Part shown: in pieces, positions 23,712-33,256 of the stretch
How positions within the stretch are numbered: position 1 is the stretch's first letter
How the letters are laid out: the number at the start of each line of letters is the position of its first letter
Assembly (NCBI GenBank): GCA_947579665.1
Contig: OX388348.1
Coordinates: 2,294,001 to 2,358,000, forward strand
Direction of reading: 5' to 3'
DNA from: Sympetrum striolatum
Lineage: Eukaryota > Arthropoda > Insecta > Odonata > Libellulidae
Length of the DNA: 64,000 nt
Program-made: the position numbers and the translations under genes
Notes under the pieces: generated by a model
What the model was told of the DNA's origin: nothing
What the model saw: only the letters and a program-made list of their open reading frames with translations
Database searches by the model: none

Positions 23712-24317
23712 TTATCCTAAAAAAAAGTACCTACAGTGCTCATAAATCCTCCGAGCCACCCGACTCGAAGCCAAAGCGGTATAGTGAACCCCAGAACGGT
23801 TTAGGGGAACACGGCACGATCTGAGCGTCGGCCGCAGGTCGACAAAGTCGGCTCCCATGTCCCTGCAGAACTCCCACAACCTCGCGTTTAGGCCCTCTAT
23901 ACCCTGCCAAACGCGAAGGCCGCAGTAGAACCGAGGAACAATGCTGCAGATGGACAGCTTCATCTCGACTCCAAGCGACTCCCCGACCCGCGCGACCTCA
24001 GAGTTCAAGTCCTTTAAAGAACTTAAAATCTCCTCGGACGTACGGGAACAGGCATCGTTGGCGCCGACATGGGCTACCACCCGCAGACTAGAGCAACTAG
24101 TGCCCGCGACCGCCGCACGAACCGCACCCGTGACTTGGGCCACTTGCCCCGAGGGAACACACCAAGATGTGACCCTCATGTCACCACCCTCCCGTTCTGC
24201 CCTATTCCGCAAAGGGGCCGCTACCCGCCTGACGTTCGAGCTCCCTATTAATATAATTCCCTTCCCTCCCCGCCTTCCCTTGGACGTGACTACTTCAGAG
24301 GGCTGAGGCGCAGGCAT
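23712..24317 (-). CDS. LINE ORF1 protein, SGNH/GDSL-esterase-like
   Basis: An open frame of 201 codons ends in a C-terminal SGNH-hydrolase fold like the one in ORF1 proteins of several CR1/L2-type LINEs. Visible blocks are IILIGSSNVRR (block I, GSS in place of GDS), VAHVGANDACSR (block III, G-x-N-D) and LNRSGVHYTALASSRVARRI (block V, with the catalytic His). The frame is intact, but the start is probably not the original, since the element is cut 11 bases upstream. The protein is thought to act in the LINE ribonucleoprotein; its exact function is unsettled. Confidence 0.75.
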   Translation of the reverse strand: MPAPQPSEVVTSKGRRGGKGIILIGSSNVRRVAAPLRNRAEREGGDMRVTSWCVPSGQVAQVTGAVRAAVAGTSCSSLRVVAHVGANDACSRTSEEILSSLKDLNSEVARVGESLGVEMKLSICSIVPRFYCGLRVWQGIEGLNARLWEFCRDMGADFVDLRPTLRSCRVPLNRSGVHYTALASSRVARRIYEHCRYFFLG

Positions 24318-24334
24318 GGTATCCCGTATACTTT

Positions 24335-24475
24335 GAGGTTAATAAATTGAGGTTTTGTTTATAAATAAAGCAAATTTGGATCTATGTAATCAATTTTTAA
24401 GTAAGAATCGTAAAAGTTTTTCTTGCGGAAGGAATATAAATCAACGTTAATAATTTATATCTGCATTTTTATATC
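24335..24475. repeat. Continuation of the ~125-bp tandem repeat
   Basis: GAGGTTAATAAATTGAGG and the following words match the array left of the CR1 element, showing that the LINE landed inside the array. Confidence 0.75.
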
Positions 24476-24479
24476 TGCA

Positions 24480-25231
24480 TATCCATTTATGGAATTTGTG
24501 AAAGCGCTAACTGCATCTCACAAGATGTATCTTATGGAGCCCATTCTGGCTCTGAATAATTGTTCCCTATTTGGCAAGAAAGCGCATAATAGAGCTCGCT
24601 ATAATATGCTCCATTATTTTGTAAATGCTCGATGTTAGTGAAATTAGCCCATTATCATCTGGTTTTAATGCATTCTTTTTCTTAGGCTCCAGAATGAATT
24701 TGCTTTATGCACGACAAAGCGACAGTACCCTCATTCAATGACAAGCGACAGAATTCCTTAAAAAGAGGAGCAAGCTCATTGGCTTAAGCTTTTATGACAA
24801 CAGAGGGAATATCTTTGGGTCCTGATGCCTTTTTCCTATCAATCTGTTGCAATAAATTTCAACTTCAATCAACTCATAAAGAAAAAACTCATTTAGTCTA
24901 GTCCACAAGGTTTGAGTGAGTTTTAGTTTCTTTATGATTATGAAGGAGTTCTACCAAGTAACGGCTCAAGCCATCATGTTTAACTTATATCCGGATGAGA
25001 CTCATCTCCGAATCAATACACAAGGTGAAATCTTTCATTTTACCATACCATACCTACTGTGAAAAATTTCTGGTTGAGCCGGTTAGGTAAGTTTGCTTTT
25101 TCTACTGATTTATTTACGGTAATTCTCTCTTTGCTTATCAGGCTAGGCACAGAAAACCTCGACGAGTCTTATGAAGGTATGACCAAATTCTTTCTGATCG
25201 CCACCTAGTGATTCTAACAGGGTTCAAGATC
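24480..25231 (-). pseudogene. Old CR1-like LINE, reverse-transcriptase part
   Basis: Read on the minus strand with frameshifts, this gives LAPLFKEFCRLSLNEGTVAL and LTSSIYKIMEHIIASSIMRF, the thumb-side start of a CR1-like reverse transcriptase. Stops are frequent. The same old copy appears to continue beyond the Tigger at 28,753, where its endonuclease part is found. Confidence 0.6.
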
Positions 25232-27030
25232 TACAGTGGAACCTCGCATAACGAGTATAATTCGTTCCAGAATCTTACTCGTAATGCGAAACACTCGTTA
25301 AGCGAAACAATTTTTTCCATTGGAATCAATGTAAAATAGGATAATGCGTTCCATTCCGAAAAAATACTCAGAAAATTTATAATAATGTTATTTATTATTT
25401 ATAATATATTCTTTTTACTAGAAAGTTGTCTAGAGAGGTTTTTTTCTGCCTAAGCTTCAAAATTTTGCGAAAATGAGACAGCATTATCGTTAAATAAATT
25501 TGCAGCGCTCATAGCTACTGCCTTATTAGGGTGATGCTTCTCAACGTACGATGTAACAGCTTCCCGTGCTTTTAGCATCTCCCTTATTTCGTTGGAAGGT
25601 TTTTGCTCTGCTGAGGCTGTTATCTCCTCCTCCCCTGACGAAAAACTCTCCACAAATTCTTGCTGTGACACAGAATTCAGCTCCATAAGCTCTTCGGTGG
25701 TCAGTTCCTGGCTATGCTCTTGCACTAGCTCATCGCGTCGTTGCTATCCACCTCTAGCCCCATAATCTTGGCCAGAGACACAATCTGGTCAACTACCGGC
25801 TCCGCAGGCACTTGCTCAAACTCCTTGGAGTTGTGTCCGACTACGCTGTCCGGCCATAGCTTCTTCCATGCAGAAATAAGGGTTCTCTTGGTGACCCCTT
25901 CCCATGCCTTGTCGATCATCTGAGGCAGGCAACGATGTGAAAGTGGTCTTTCCAAAACTCTCTGATAGTGATATTGGTTCCTTCAGTTACCTCAAAACAA
26001 CGCACAAAGAAAGTTTTAGTGTAGAGCTTTTTAAAATTTGAGATGACCTGCTGATCCATTGGCTGCAGTAAAGGAGTGGTGTTAGGAGGAAGGAATTGGA
26101 TCTTGATGAATTTAGATTCTTCAAGGAGGTCATCTTCTAGGCCTGGAGGATGTGTAGGAGCGTTGTCCATAACAAGCACGGCACGGAGTGGCAAATTCAT
26201 CTCAAACATGTATTTTTTTACAGAAGGACCAAACACTTCATTGATCCAATCTATAAAAAGGTAACGTGTCACCCAAGCCTTGTTGTTGGACCTCCACATG
26301 ACATTCAGCCTGCACTTCCGGACTTTATACTTCTTGAAGGCTCGTGGATTGTCCAAATGGTAAAACGAGCAGCGGTTTAATTTTCAAATCGCCACTTGCA
26401 TTTGCACAAAACAACAACGTGAGACGGTCTTTCATTGGCTTGTGGCCTGGCAATGCCTCCTCTTCTGCTGTTATATAACTTCGCTTCGGAATCTTTTTCC
26501 AAAAGAGACCCGTTTCATCACAATTAAAAACCTGCTGCGGCAGATTACCCTCAGAATTCACAAGGTTCTTGAATACGCCGATGAAGTTCTCGGCCGCATT
26601 TATGTCTGGGAGCTTGCTGCTTCTCCGTTCCTCACAACGCTGTGGATGCAGGTTCTTCTCTTAAACTTTTCGAACCACCCACGGCTTGCCTTGAATACTT
26701 CTTCTTCGTCCGTTGATGATCCTGACGTCTTCTTAATGAGGTCGGCAAATATTAGTTTCGCCTTCTCACAAATTAGGTTTTCGTTAATAGTGTCGCACTG
26801 CATTTGCTTCTCATTGATCCATATGAGAAGCAATCTTTCAACATCGTCGAGAATACGTGGTCTTTGCGTAGAAATTCTTGTGACCCACTTGAGGCATCAA
26901 TCTCCTTAATCTTATCCTTGTTTTTGAGGATAGTGCAAATAGTAGATGTGGACCGATTGTATGAACGTGCTAGGTAAGCCACGCTCAAACCTCGATCCTG
27001 CTTCTCAATGATTTGATGTTTTACTTCTAT

Positions 27031-28421
27031 CATCATCATCATCATCAATTGGTAGCTTCTCCTATCAGGAGGTAAGCTCTCATGGATCTCCACTCTTCTA
27101 TACGACTTGTTTTCCTTTTCATTTCCTCATATTTGTTAATATCCATCCAGTTATTTAAATTGTCCAACCATTCCATCCTTGGTTTCCCTCTTTTTCTCTT
27201 CCTTACTGTCCATCCTTCCAGTGCTGTCACGATTCTCTCCCCTGACGATCCCCTCAGCATATGTTCCGCGTATTTCCACTTTCTTCTTTTCACTTCATTC
27301 CATAAGCTATACCTGCTTCCAATCTTTCTCCAAACCTCTTCATTAGTTATTCTGTCTGACCATTTAATTTTTAAAATTCTTCTGGCAAACCATGTGTCCA
27401 ATGCCTTTATTCTTTTTTCCATACTTTTTAAGATGGTCCATGTCTCGCACCCATACAAGAAAACCGGCCAAACATTACACCTCAACATTTTCAGTTTTAG
27501 TTTCATGTTGATCTCTCCTCTCATTTGGTCCTTGTATTTCCAAATTTTTCCTTCGCCATCCCAATTCTTGATTTTATTTCATTACCAATCGTCTGACATT
27601 AAACTTCCCAGATATCTAAACTGTTGGACTTGTTTTATTGGTTTGTCATTTTTTATATTGCAGTCAATGTTGCTCTTTTTACTAGCCACCATCATTACTT
27701 TTGTTTTATTGGTATTAATTTTCAATCCAAATTTTGCTCCCACCTCATAAACTCTTTGCATTGCTAACTCTAAATCCTCTTTTGAAGATGTCATGATTAC
27801 TATATCATCTGCATACCTTATATTGTTAAAATTCCTTCCTCCTATACATATACCCTAAATCTCTTCTAATGCATGCCTATAACTTCTTCACTGTAAAGGT
27901 AAAATAAAAGTCTGTTATTTAACCTTATTTCCTTTAGAATATTCATCGGGTGTATGATGATACGATATATCTGTCGTATGTATCATCATACACCCCTGTC
28001 TTACTCCACATTTTACGTCGAACTATTCTGTCAGTTCGGAATTTATTCTGAAATCAGCTTCATGGTTTCTATACATTATTTGAATTATTTTTAGGCAGTT
28101 GTTATCTATTCCAATTTTATGTAACATTTGCATTAAAACTTTCTGGTTAACTTTGTCAAACGCCTTTTCGAAATCTATAAAACCTAAAAAGGTCTTTTTA
28201 TTATCTTTTAGATTCTTTTCCAAAATTAGCCTTAACTCCATTATAGCATCACGTGTTCCTTTCTTTTCTCTAAAACCATACTGATCATCTGATATTTTAT
28301 CTTCAATTTGCTTCTTAATTCTCTTTAGAATTATCATTAGAATTATCATTAGTAATCTTTTACATGTATGTGAAACCAAACTAATTGTTCTATATTTTTC
28401 ACACACTATTGCATTGCATTA
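27031..28421 (-). mobile_element. RTE-type LINE insertion, 5' truncated, with 12-bp duplication
   Basis: On the minus strand the element ends in a GAT/TGA-rich tail (CATCATCATC in the plus sense at 27,031), typical of RTE elements. The 12 bp TTTTACTTCTAT occur at 27,019-27,030 and again at 28,422-28,433, a clear target duplication that lies inside the Tigger transposase frame. The 5' end is truncated within the reverse transcriptase. Confidence 0.93.
27045..28406 (-). pseudogene. RTE reverse transcriptase and C-terminal domain, frameshifted
   Basis: The order on the minus strand is: CEKYRTISLVSHTCKRLLMI, QYGFREKKGTRDAIMELRLI and FIDFEKAFDKVNQKVLMQML near 28.1-28.4 kb; a disturbed middle carrying a 16-bp inverted repeat; LKINTNKTKVMMVASKK and QQFRYLGSLMSDD near 27.6-27.8 kb; and the C-terminal LKMLRCNVWPVFLYGCETWT, WFARRILKIKWSDRITNEEV and MEWLDNLNNWMDI. 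This ordering is that of endonuclease-reverse transcriptases of the RTE clade. The catalytic DD box lies in the damaged part near 27,800. Confidence 0.88.
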
Positions 28422-28752
28422 TTTTACTTCTATAGTGATTTTTTTTCTCTTACTCCTTTCTTCTTGTGGCATTTTCTTTGGGGAAGAATATTTAAACTTT
28501 GCACTAAAAATATACAATAATTTGTCCGGATACAACTTTCGTAAGCGACAGTAAGATGCTAGCTGAACGAGCCCTGAATATAGACTGATAGCCAAGATGC
28601 CGGCAGGAACCTCCATGTGGCACCGCGATGTATCCTCGTCGCTCGTTCTGCGAAACATCGCTCGTTAAGCGAGTCACTTTGTTACATTTTGTTTAGCTCG
28701 TTATGCGAATCACTCGTTATGCGAGGTGCTCATTAAGCGAGGTTTGACTGTA

Positions 28753-29860
28753 TATTGATATTCTTTTACTACTTCTTTCTTAACTAGGTTTTGCACTTCT
28801 CACACATAATTTAGTTCTTGTAGCTCAAGGTTCTCTCCGCATGCTTTGAGTTTTCTCAATCCTGAGTGAATGACTCTTTGCTTTCTATGAAATGCTCCCA
28901 ACTTAGTCTTTGTCCACAATCGCTCTTTACGGCAGGCTTTTAGTCAGAATGTCTAAACCTAATTTGATTATTCAGAGAAATTTATCCAACTATAATTTAC
29001 TTTCTTTACACCAGAAAAGCATAAAAATCATCCTTGCAATCCACAAAATAACCCTTAAACTCAGAACAAAATGCTTAGCAAATTACATACACTCGCCTTG
29101 GGGGCTTAAGAGATTTAATGCAACTGAAATACCTTCAACTGCATTGAGACTAGTTATGATTTGTGTGTGGCAAGTGGCTAGTAAATCTGAAATGTTACCT
29201 TGCCCTACATGAGCCACTTGAGTTTTCGTCATATTTTCCAGATGTAAAGTACGTAATGAAAAAGCATCAATTAATTTCTGAAAAATTTTTCTCTCTCTAC
29301 TACCGTTGGAACATGTTAATTTATATCCAGGAAGTTAAAATTTCCTTCTATGATAATGATTGAATATTTTATTTACTCACTAATTATCCTTAACATCTCA
29401 GATAAATCATCAATATCATCGATTTCACCATTGAGAGGACGGTATAAAGAGCAAAAATAAATCTTACGTTTTGTCTTTGAATCATGCGCCAAATCATTTT
29501 GCTGGTGCTATTTTCTACAAAATCATTGCGCTGACTAATAAAATGATCCTATACTGCTATAAAAATTCCATCGCTCAATCTACAAACTCATCTTTTTAGC
29601 ATACCACATAATCCAGAGGAAATATCTTACTTGAAGCAATATCTTCGCTTCTCCAACTCTCTTCCTAGTATGATTGCAGGTTCTCCTTGTAACATTGAGG
29701 AATTCTGCCTGCTTATTACGTAAGCTCCTGCAATTCACAACAATTATTTTTAGATCTCTCAGTTTGCACTTTAAATCTGGATTTCTTTTTGAAGAAATCC
29801 AGATTTTTCTTCCTTTATGACCTACCATGTTGAAAATGGTCTCCGATGAACCAAATTACA
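28753..29860 (-). pseudogene. Old CR1-like LINE, endonuclease part
   Basis: Near 29,760 the minus strand reads LKIIVVNCRSLRNKQAEFLN, the start of an AP endonuclease like that at 23.6 kb. Further on come IYFCSLYRPLNGEIDDIDDL and a decayed ISDLL...LNAVEGIS block. With the fragment at 24.5-25.2 kb this makes one decayed minus-strand LINE, split by the Tigger at 25,234-28,750. Confidence 0.65.
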
Positions 29861-29889
29861 GGAAATACTTGATTTTCTTTTTGCTGAGT

Positions 29890-30070
29890 ATACCTGCATT
29901 ATATGTATTCTACAGAGTATCTGTTGGCGTATAGCAGGGGGTGCATTTCTAGCTATTCTAATTTCCTATTCGATTACTTTGATTATATTTTACTTGCGTA
30001 AAGAAAAATAATACACGTAACGTTGCCTACTATTTTAAATTGCTATGAAATTATTGCGTTTAAACCTCTA
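29890..30070 (-). repeat. Decayed CR1 3' end
   Basis: GCGTATAGCAGGGGGTGCAT followed by TTCCTATTCGATTACTTTGA matches the 3' UTR and C-terminal codons of the CR1 at 20.8 kb (GTGTGGCAGGGGGTGTAA and TTCCTTATTCGATTATTGTC), with many changes. Only the tail of an insertion is present. Confidence 0.65.
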
Positions 30071-30078
30071 GTTTCGCC

Positions 30079-30108
30079 TTGTTGAGAATCATCGGGCGCT
30101 TCTGCTAG
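30079..30108 (+). repeat. Helitron-type 3' end fragment
   Basis: GTTGAGAATCATCGGGCGCT followed by TCTGCTAGT matches the terminus at 50,787-50,817. The stem is damaged. It ends CTAG followed by T, as Helitron ends do. Confidence 0.5.
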
Positions 30109-31352
30109 TTTACTATACAATACTCGGATTTTCTATCATGGATACCCAAGTTTGGAGTTGAATAAAAACTAAAGTAGAGATCCCACAGGAAAACTAATTG
30201 CACCAAAATTTTGAGTGTTTTATTTTGTGTTGTTCTACACAGTCCAAAATTTTTTATTACTATTACTTTGGTACTAATTGAAGGACGAACGATAAATGTG
30301 CCTGTTTTTTCGCGCTCTTTCACGGATTGCTCACTTTGAGCTTTTGTTTCTCATTAAGTGTTACTTCAATTAAAATAAAACCTTTAGATGACATTAAGAA
30401 ACATATTATAAACTAAAATAAAAATTTTCAGTGCCTTCTTATCGTTAGATAAAATGTTGTTATCGATATTATAAAACAACTTTTTTTCAGTAATGTGTGC
30501 ACGTAAAAGTGTAAAATTGGTCTTGTTATAAAGCTCTCGCAAAAAGTTTTCAAATGGTATCATCAACGATATCTACAACTCAGCGATTTTTTTATACGAA
30601 TTAATATTTATCGTTGTGGAAATTGTCCGAAATCAAGCACTGGAGCTAGAATACTGTTACAGTGACTGAGGAGTGGGTAGTCGTTCACAGTGGAAGACCC
30701 CTATCGCTTGTAGGTCGCCCAAACTGACGTCGCCGAATACCCTGGTCGCTCGTAGTCGCTTCCAGTGGAAGATCGGGCTAAATGTGTACCAATATTTACG
30801 ATAATTAAAATCCATTTGTAAGGAGTTTGACAATTGCCAGTTTTAACTGGCTCTTTTTGAGTTGTCATATTGTCGGAGGTAGAGTGGTTTCAATTAGTTC
30901 CACGCATAATCCACATTCTGACGTCAAAAGATGTTGCACTAATTCTTTCCATCACCATACAACTGTATTTATAACTGAAACTATGGCATATTTGTAAATG
31001 CACTTGTTCTAGAAGAGACACCATAAGGTTATTTAATAGAAATCAAATTGAAGTGTTTATTATATTCAATGCATTTCATATTTTGCATGAAAATAGATGT
31101 TAAACTTTACGTTATATGTTAAAGATTGTTGAGTATATGTTTGCATCTATTATGGGTTTTAGTTATTGGATTCATTAAGTTATTGGCAACCTGACACCAG
31201 TCAAATTATGACAATAATTCAAATAAATAACTCACAACCGTATCATTTCAAAAAGGTTTCTAAAATGCAATGTAACTGTGATTTGCTTTTCATGGAGTAA
31301 ATGTATCAGGAATGTGATAAAAAAATTCTTAAGCCAGATATTTATATCTAAC
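30109..31352. other. Cbl intron; no gene recognised
   Basis: A GC-richer patch at 30,660-30,790 repeats CAGTGGAAGA (near 30,689 and 30,763) and words like GTCGCTCGTAGTCGC, perhaps a worn DNA-transposon end. The rest is AT-rich without support for a feature. Confidence 0.45.
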
Positions 31353-31484
31353 CTGCCAGGCTTGTTTATGTACTTCTGCAACCTTGCTTTTACTTCGTCA
31401 TAAGTTAGGAATGCTACATAACCAGGATGCGTCACAGCCAGGATTTGCCAGTTTCTGAGAAGGGTAGTCCAGGGCTGGAAAAGT
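31353..31484 (-). CDS. Cbl: Cbl exon: EF-hand to SH2 junction
   Basis: This 132-bp exon encodes 43 codons, starting [12 protein letters not shown] and running through [18 protein letters not shown] to INKPG. This is the end of the EF-hand and the start of the SH2-like domain in the tyrosine-kinase-binding module of Cbl. The acceptor is TTTCAG/A and the donor GGCAG/GTTAGA. The first A completes an Arg codon with AG from the exon at 33,110, and the final AG completes a Ser codon with the exon at 19,023. The match to Cbl from insects to mammals is close enough to leave little doubt. A donor-side readthrough stays open for about 40 codons, but the junction with the next exon shows that the splice is real. 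Confidence 0.96.
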
Positions 31485-31678
31485 CTGAAATGAATTTATA
31501 AATGTTCACATACATTTTCTGAAGTGCAATTTCATATAATATGATTACGAACATACATTTTTATAACAATGAGCCAAAAAAAGTTTCAAGAAATCCAAAA
31601 TTTACAAGCAATTAAAGAAACACAAAGAAAAAACATTAATTAAATCTATATTCGAAAGTGTGAATTCCTGGAAAGACA

Positions 31679-31808
31679 TTGCAGAATGAAAACACACTTT
31701 GTACTTTTCCTCAAGGAATGAGTGTCTGAAGATGTAAATACACTTACAGCAGTAAATCTAAGTCCATGAGGAAAAGTAATAATTGTTTTTTTTTTTCATT
31801 CCGCAAGA
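31679..31808. repeat. MITE-like element with ~30-bp inverted ends
   Basis: The left end TTGCAGAATGAAAACACACT and following bases (to TTTTCCTCA) pair with the right end read in reverse, TTGCGGAATGAAAAAAAAAA, then ACTTTTCCTCA. A relative with GCAGAATGAAAACACTT ends lies at 63,560. It sits in the Cbl intron between 31,485 and 33,109. Confidence 0.65.
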
Positions 31809-33109
31809 TATTTTTATATTTGTTCTTCATTCAACAACAGGCAAATTAATGAAACTCAATATGTAAAGGCATTACCTTGAGGAAGGGCATAATCATGGAA
31901 ATAGACCTTACTGTACAATTAGGCTCGGCATATACATAAGGGTGTGCTAAAAATGAATTTTTCCAAATCAAATTTACCCTTAGTGGGTAAATTTGACTAC
32001 TGTTTGACTACTTACTCCTTAACTAAAGGAGTATCTCGAATCCAACTTTTCTTTTATAAATCGGATAAACAACACTCGGCGACATCCACTGTTGCCCAAG
32101 CGCTGAAGTTTAAAATGTTGCTAAAGTACAAATGAGAAACAAATGCCTACTGCGCTATTCTAAACACAGACATTTTAGTATCTTTCATGGATGAATGTAT
32201 TTTTCTGAATTAATTTCTTGAAATTTTAAATTTATTTAACGTAATGTATGGTTTTACAATGCCTTGGAATAGTCAACCCGTAAAGCAAGCAAAAATTCCC
32301 GTGAAATAGGTCATCACTTCACATTTTGCGTGTGGGAAGCCTTAAATGCCATAAATTTCCCATTTCAATCCATAACTAATGTCTCAGTCATCATTTGGCA
32401 AATTATACATATTATCCGATTTCGAAAAATTTTGAATGTGAGATCCTCATATCAGTACAATACTTTTCTGCATTGGGCAAATTTGATTCAGGGAAAAAAA
32501 ATGCCTTCCGACCCATCCTAATATACATGCTTTACTCAGTGATAATGTAATGAAATTTCCCAGATTGTATCCTCATTTTTTTATATCCAGGGTGGAATCA
32601 TATTATTTTAGGAAAGTTTGACTGAACATGTATGTAACTTGCTTAGCTCATACGCTTTCTACTAAGATGGGCTACTTTTGATTACATACAATAGATTTTA
32701 GAATATAACATATTATCAATTATAATAAATCCTAGCACAGGAAAGTGTGCTACTTACGTGTGTGCGTACCCAAGATGGTACAAGAAGTGAAAAATAGAGA
32801 CTTGGCTGCCACTTGAACAATTAATCTTAATTTCTATAGAATGAAAATGAAAAAATACACTTATATCCACCCTGTTCATTCCAAGAAATGATTATATTCA
32901 TGAATTACACAATTAAAGTATTATAAAACAAGTAAAAATTAAGAAACTGGTAATAAAACAAATACTAACATAAAGATATTTGCAGCGAATGTTGAAAGAA
33001 GTATTTATGAAGTAAGATTATGTTGGGTTCAAAGCATACACAAAGTTAGGAAGACGGGAATGCACAGTATGATTTATAGCTATATTGAAGTAGTTTATAA
33101 TAAAATTAC

Positions 33110-33256
33110 CTTGTAAAAACATCAAATTCAAAATTAGAGATGTAGTCATTACAGGTGAGGTCTATGGTGGATTTGAGAGCCATGGCTTCCAAACCAGTGC
33201 TTATGGGATGCACTTCATTTAATGTCTGTCGAAAAACTTTCCATGGAACCAAAGTA
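33110..33256 (-). CDS. Cbl: Cbl exon: EF-hand domain
   Basis: This 147-bp exon encodes 48 codons beginning [19 protein letters not shown] and ending in DVFT. It is the EF-hand of the Cbl tyrosine-kinase-binding module. The calcium loop [12 protein letters not shown] keeps the acidic and polar ligands and the final Glu. The acceptor is TTTCTTGCAG and the donor ACAAG/GTAATT. The leading T must complete the last codon of an upstream exon, predicted to end the 4-helix bundle. I searched 33.3-64 kb on the minus strand by eye for that bundle (motifs like NLTKLSL, FRITKADA, DTYQHLR) and did not find it. The gene therefore continues upstream, probably outside the window. Confidence 0.96.

Larger units (their letters stand above)
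20719..24328 (-). mobile_element. CR1-like LINE with esterase ORF1, nearly complete
   Basis: The element reads on the minus strand: ORF1 (24,317-23,712), ORF2 with endonuclease and reverse transcriptase (about 23,658-20,799), then a short 3' UTR (GCGTGTGGCAGGGGGTGTAA read in the plus sense) and a tail of TGTAGA hexamers. TACTTT flanks it at 20,713-20,718 and 24,329-24,334, a likely 6-bp target duplication inside the tandem repeat. The 5' end is truncated within ORF1 or just before it. ORF1 is markedly GC-richer than its surroundings. Confidence 0.88.
25450..28474 (-). pseudogene. Second Tigger-type transposase, broken and split
   Basis: The N-terminus starts at 28,474 (MPQEERSKRKKITIEVK). 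It is cut by the RTE insertion within the first helix-turn-helix and resumes at 27,018 (IIEKQDRGLSVAYLARSYN, STSTICTILKNKDKIKEID). The catalytic part has FNCDETGLFWKKIPKRS, GHKPMKDRLTLLF, AVLVMDNAPTHPPGLEDD and TTPLLQPMDQQVISNFKKLY, so all three acidic motifs survive, unlike the copy at 3.6 kb. Several frameshifts separate the pieces (near 26,820, 26,580, 26,350 and 25,920). The C-terminal helix (SYVEKHHPNKAVAM) resembles the end of other Tigger proteins. Confidence 0.88.
25234..28750 (-). mobile_element. Second Tigger/pogo-type transposon, split by an RTE LINE
   Basis: The left end is CAGTGGAACCTCGCATAACG. The right end read in reverse is CAGTCAAACCTCGCTTAATG, and TA sits on both sides (25,232-25,233 and 28,751-28,752). 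Subterminal motifs of the type ACTCGTTAAGCGA repeat inside both ends. The transposase is on the minus strand. Removing the RTE insert leaves about 2.1 kb, the normal size of the family. Confidence 0.93.
18221..33256 (-). other. Cbl: Cbl locus as visible here (four exons, three introns)
   Basis: Taken together the four exons cover roughly residues 197-409 in human CBL numbering. Introns are 445 bp (18,441-18,885), 12,329 bp (19,024-31,352) and 1,625 bp (31,485-33,109). All begin GT and end AG on the minus strand. The large middle intron contains a tandem repeat, two LINE copies, a Tigger transposon and an RTE LINE, which accounts for its size. The intron after the RING exon must be at least 18 kb, because no following exon is seen down to position 1. 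The coding exons are free of transposon sequence and keep every key residue I can check, so the gene looks functional. Confidence 0.93.

Noticed and set aside
23941..24306. 121-codon plus-strand frame opposite the LINE ORF1
   Set aside because: Antisense shadow of a GC-rich coding sequence; no domain of its own.
27082..27750. 222-codon plus-strand frame rich in Leu/Ile/Phe, looking like membrane segments
   Set aside because: It is the antisense of the RTE LINE C-terminal region; the hydrophobic pattern comes from complementing Lys/Asn-rich codons.
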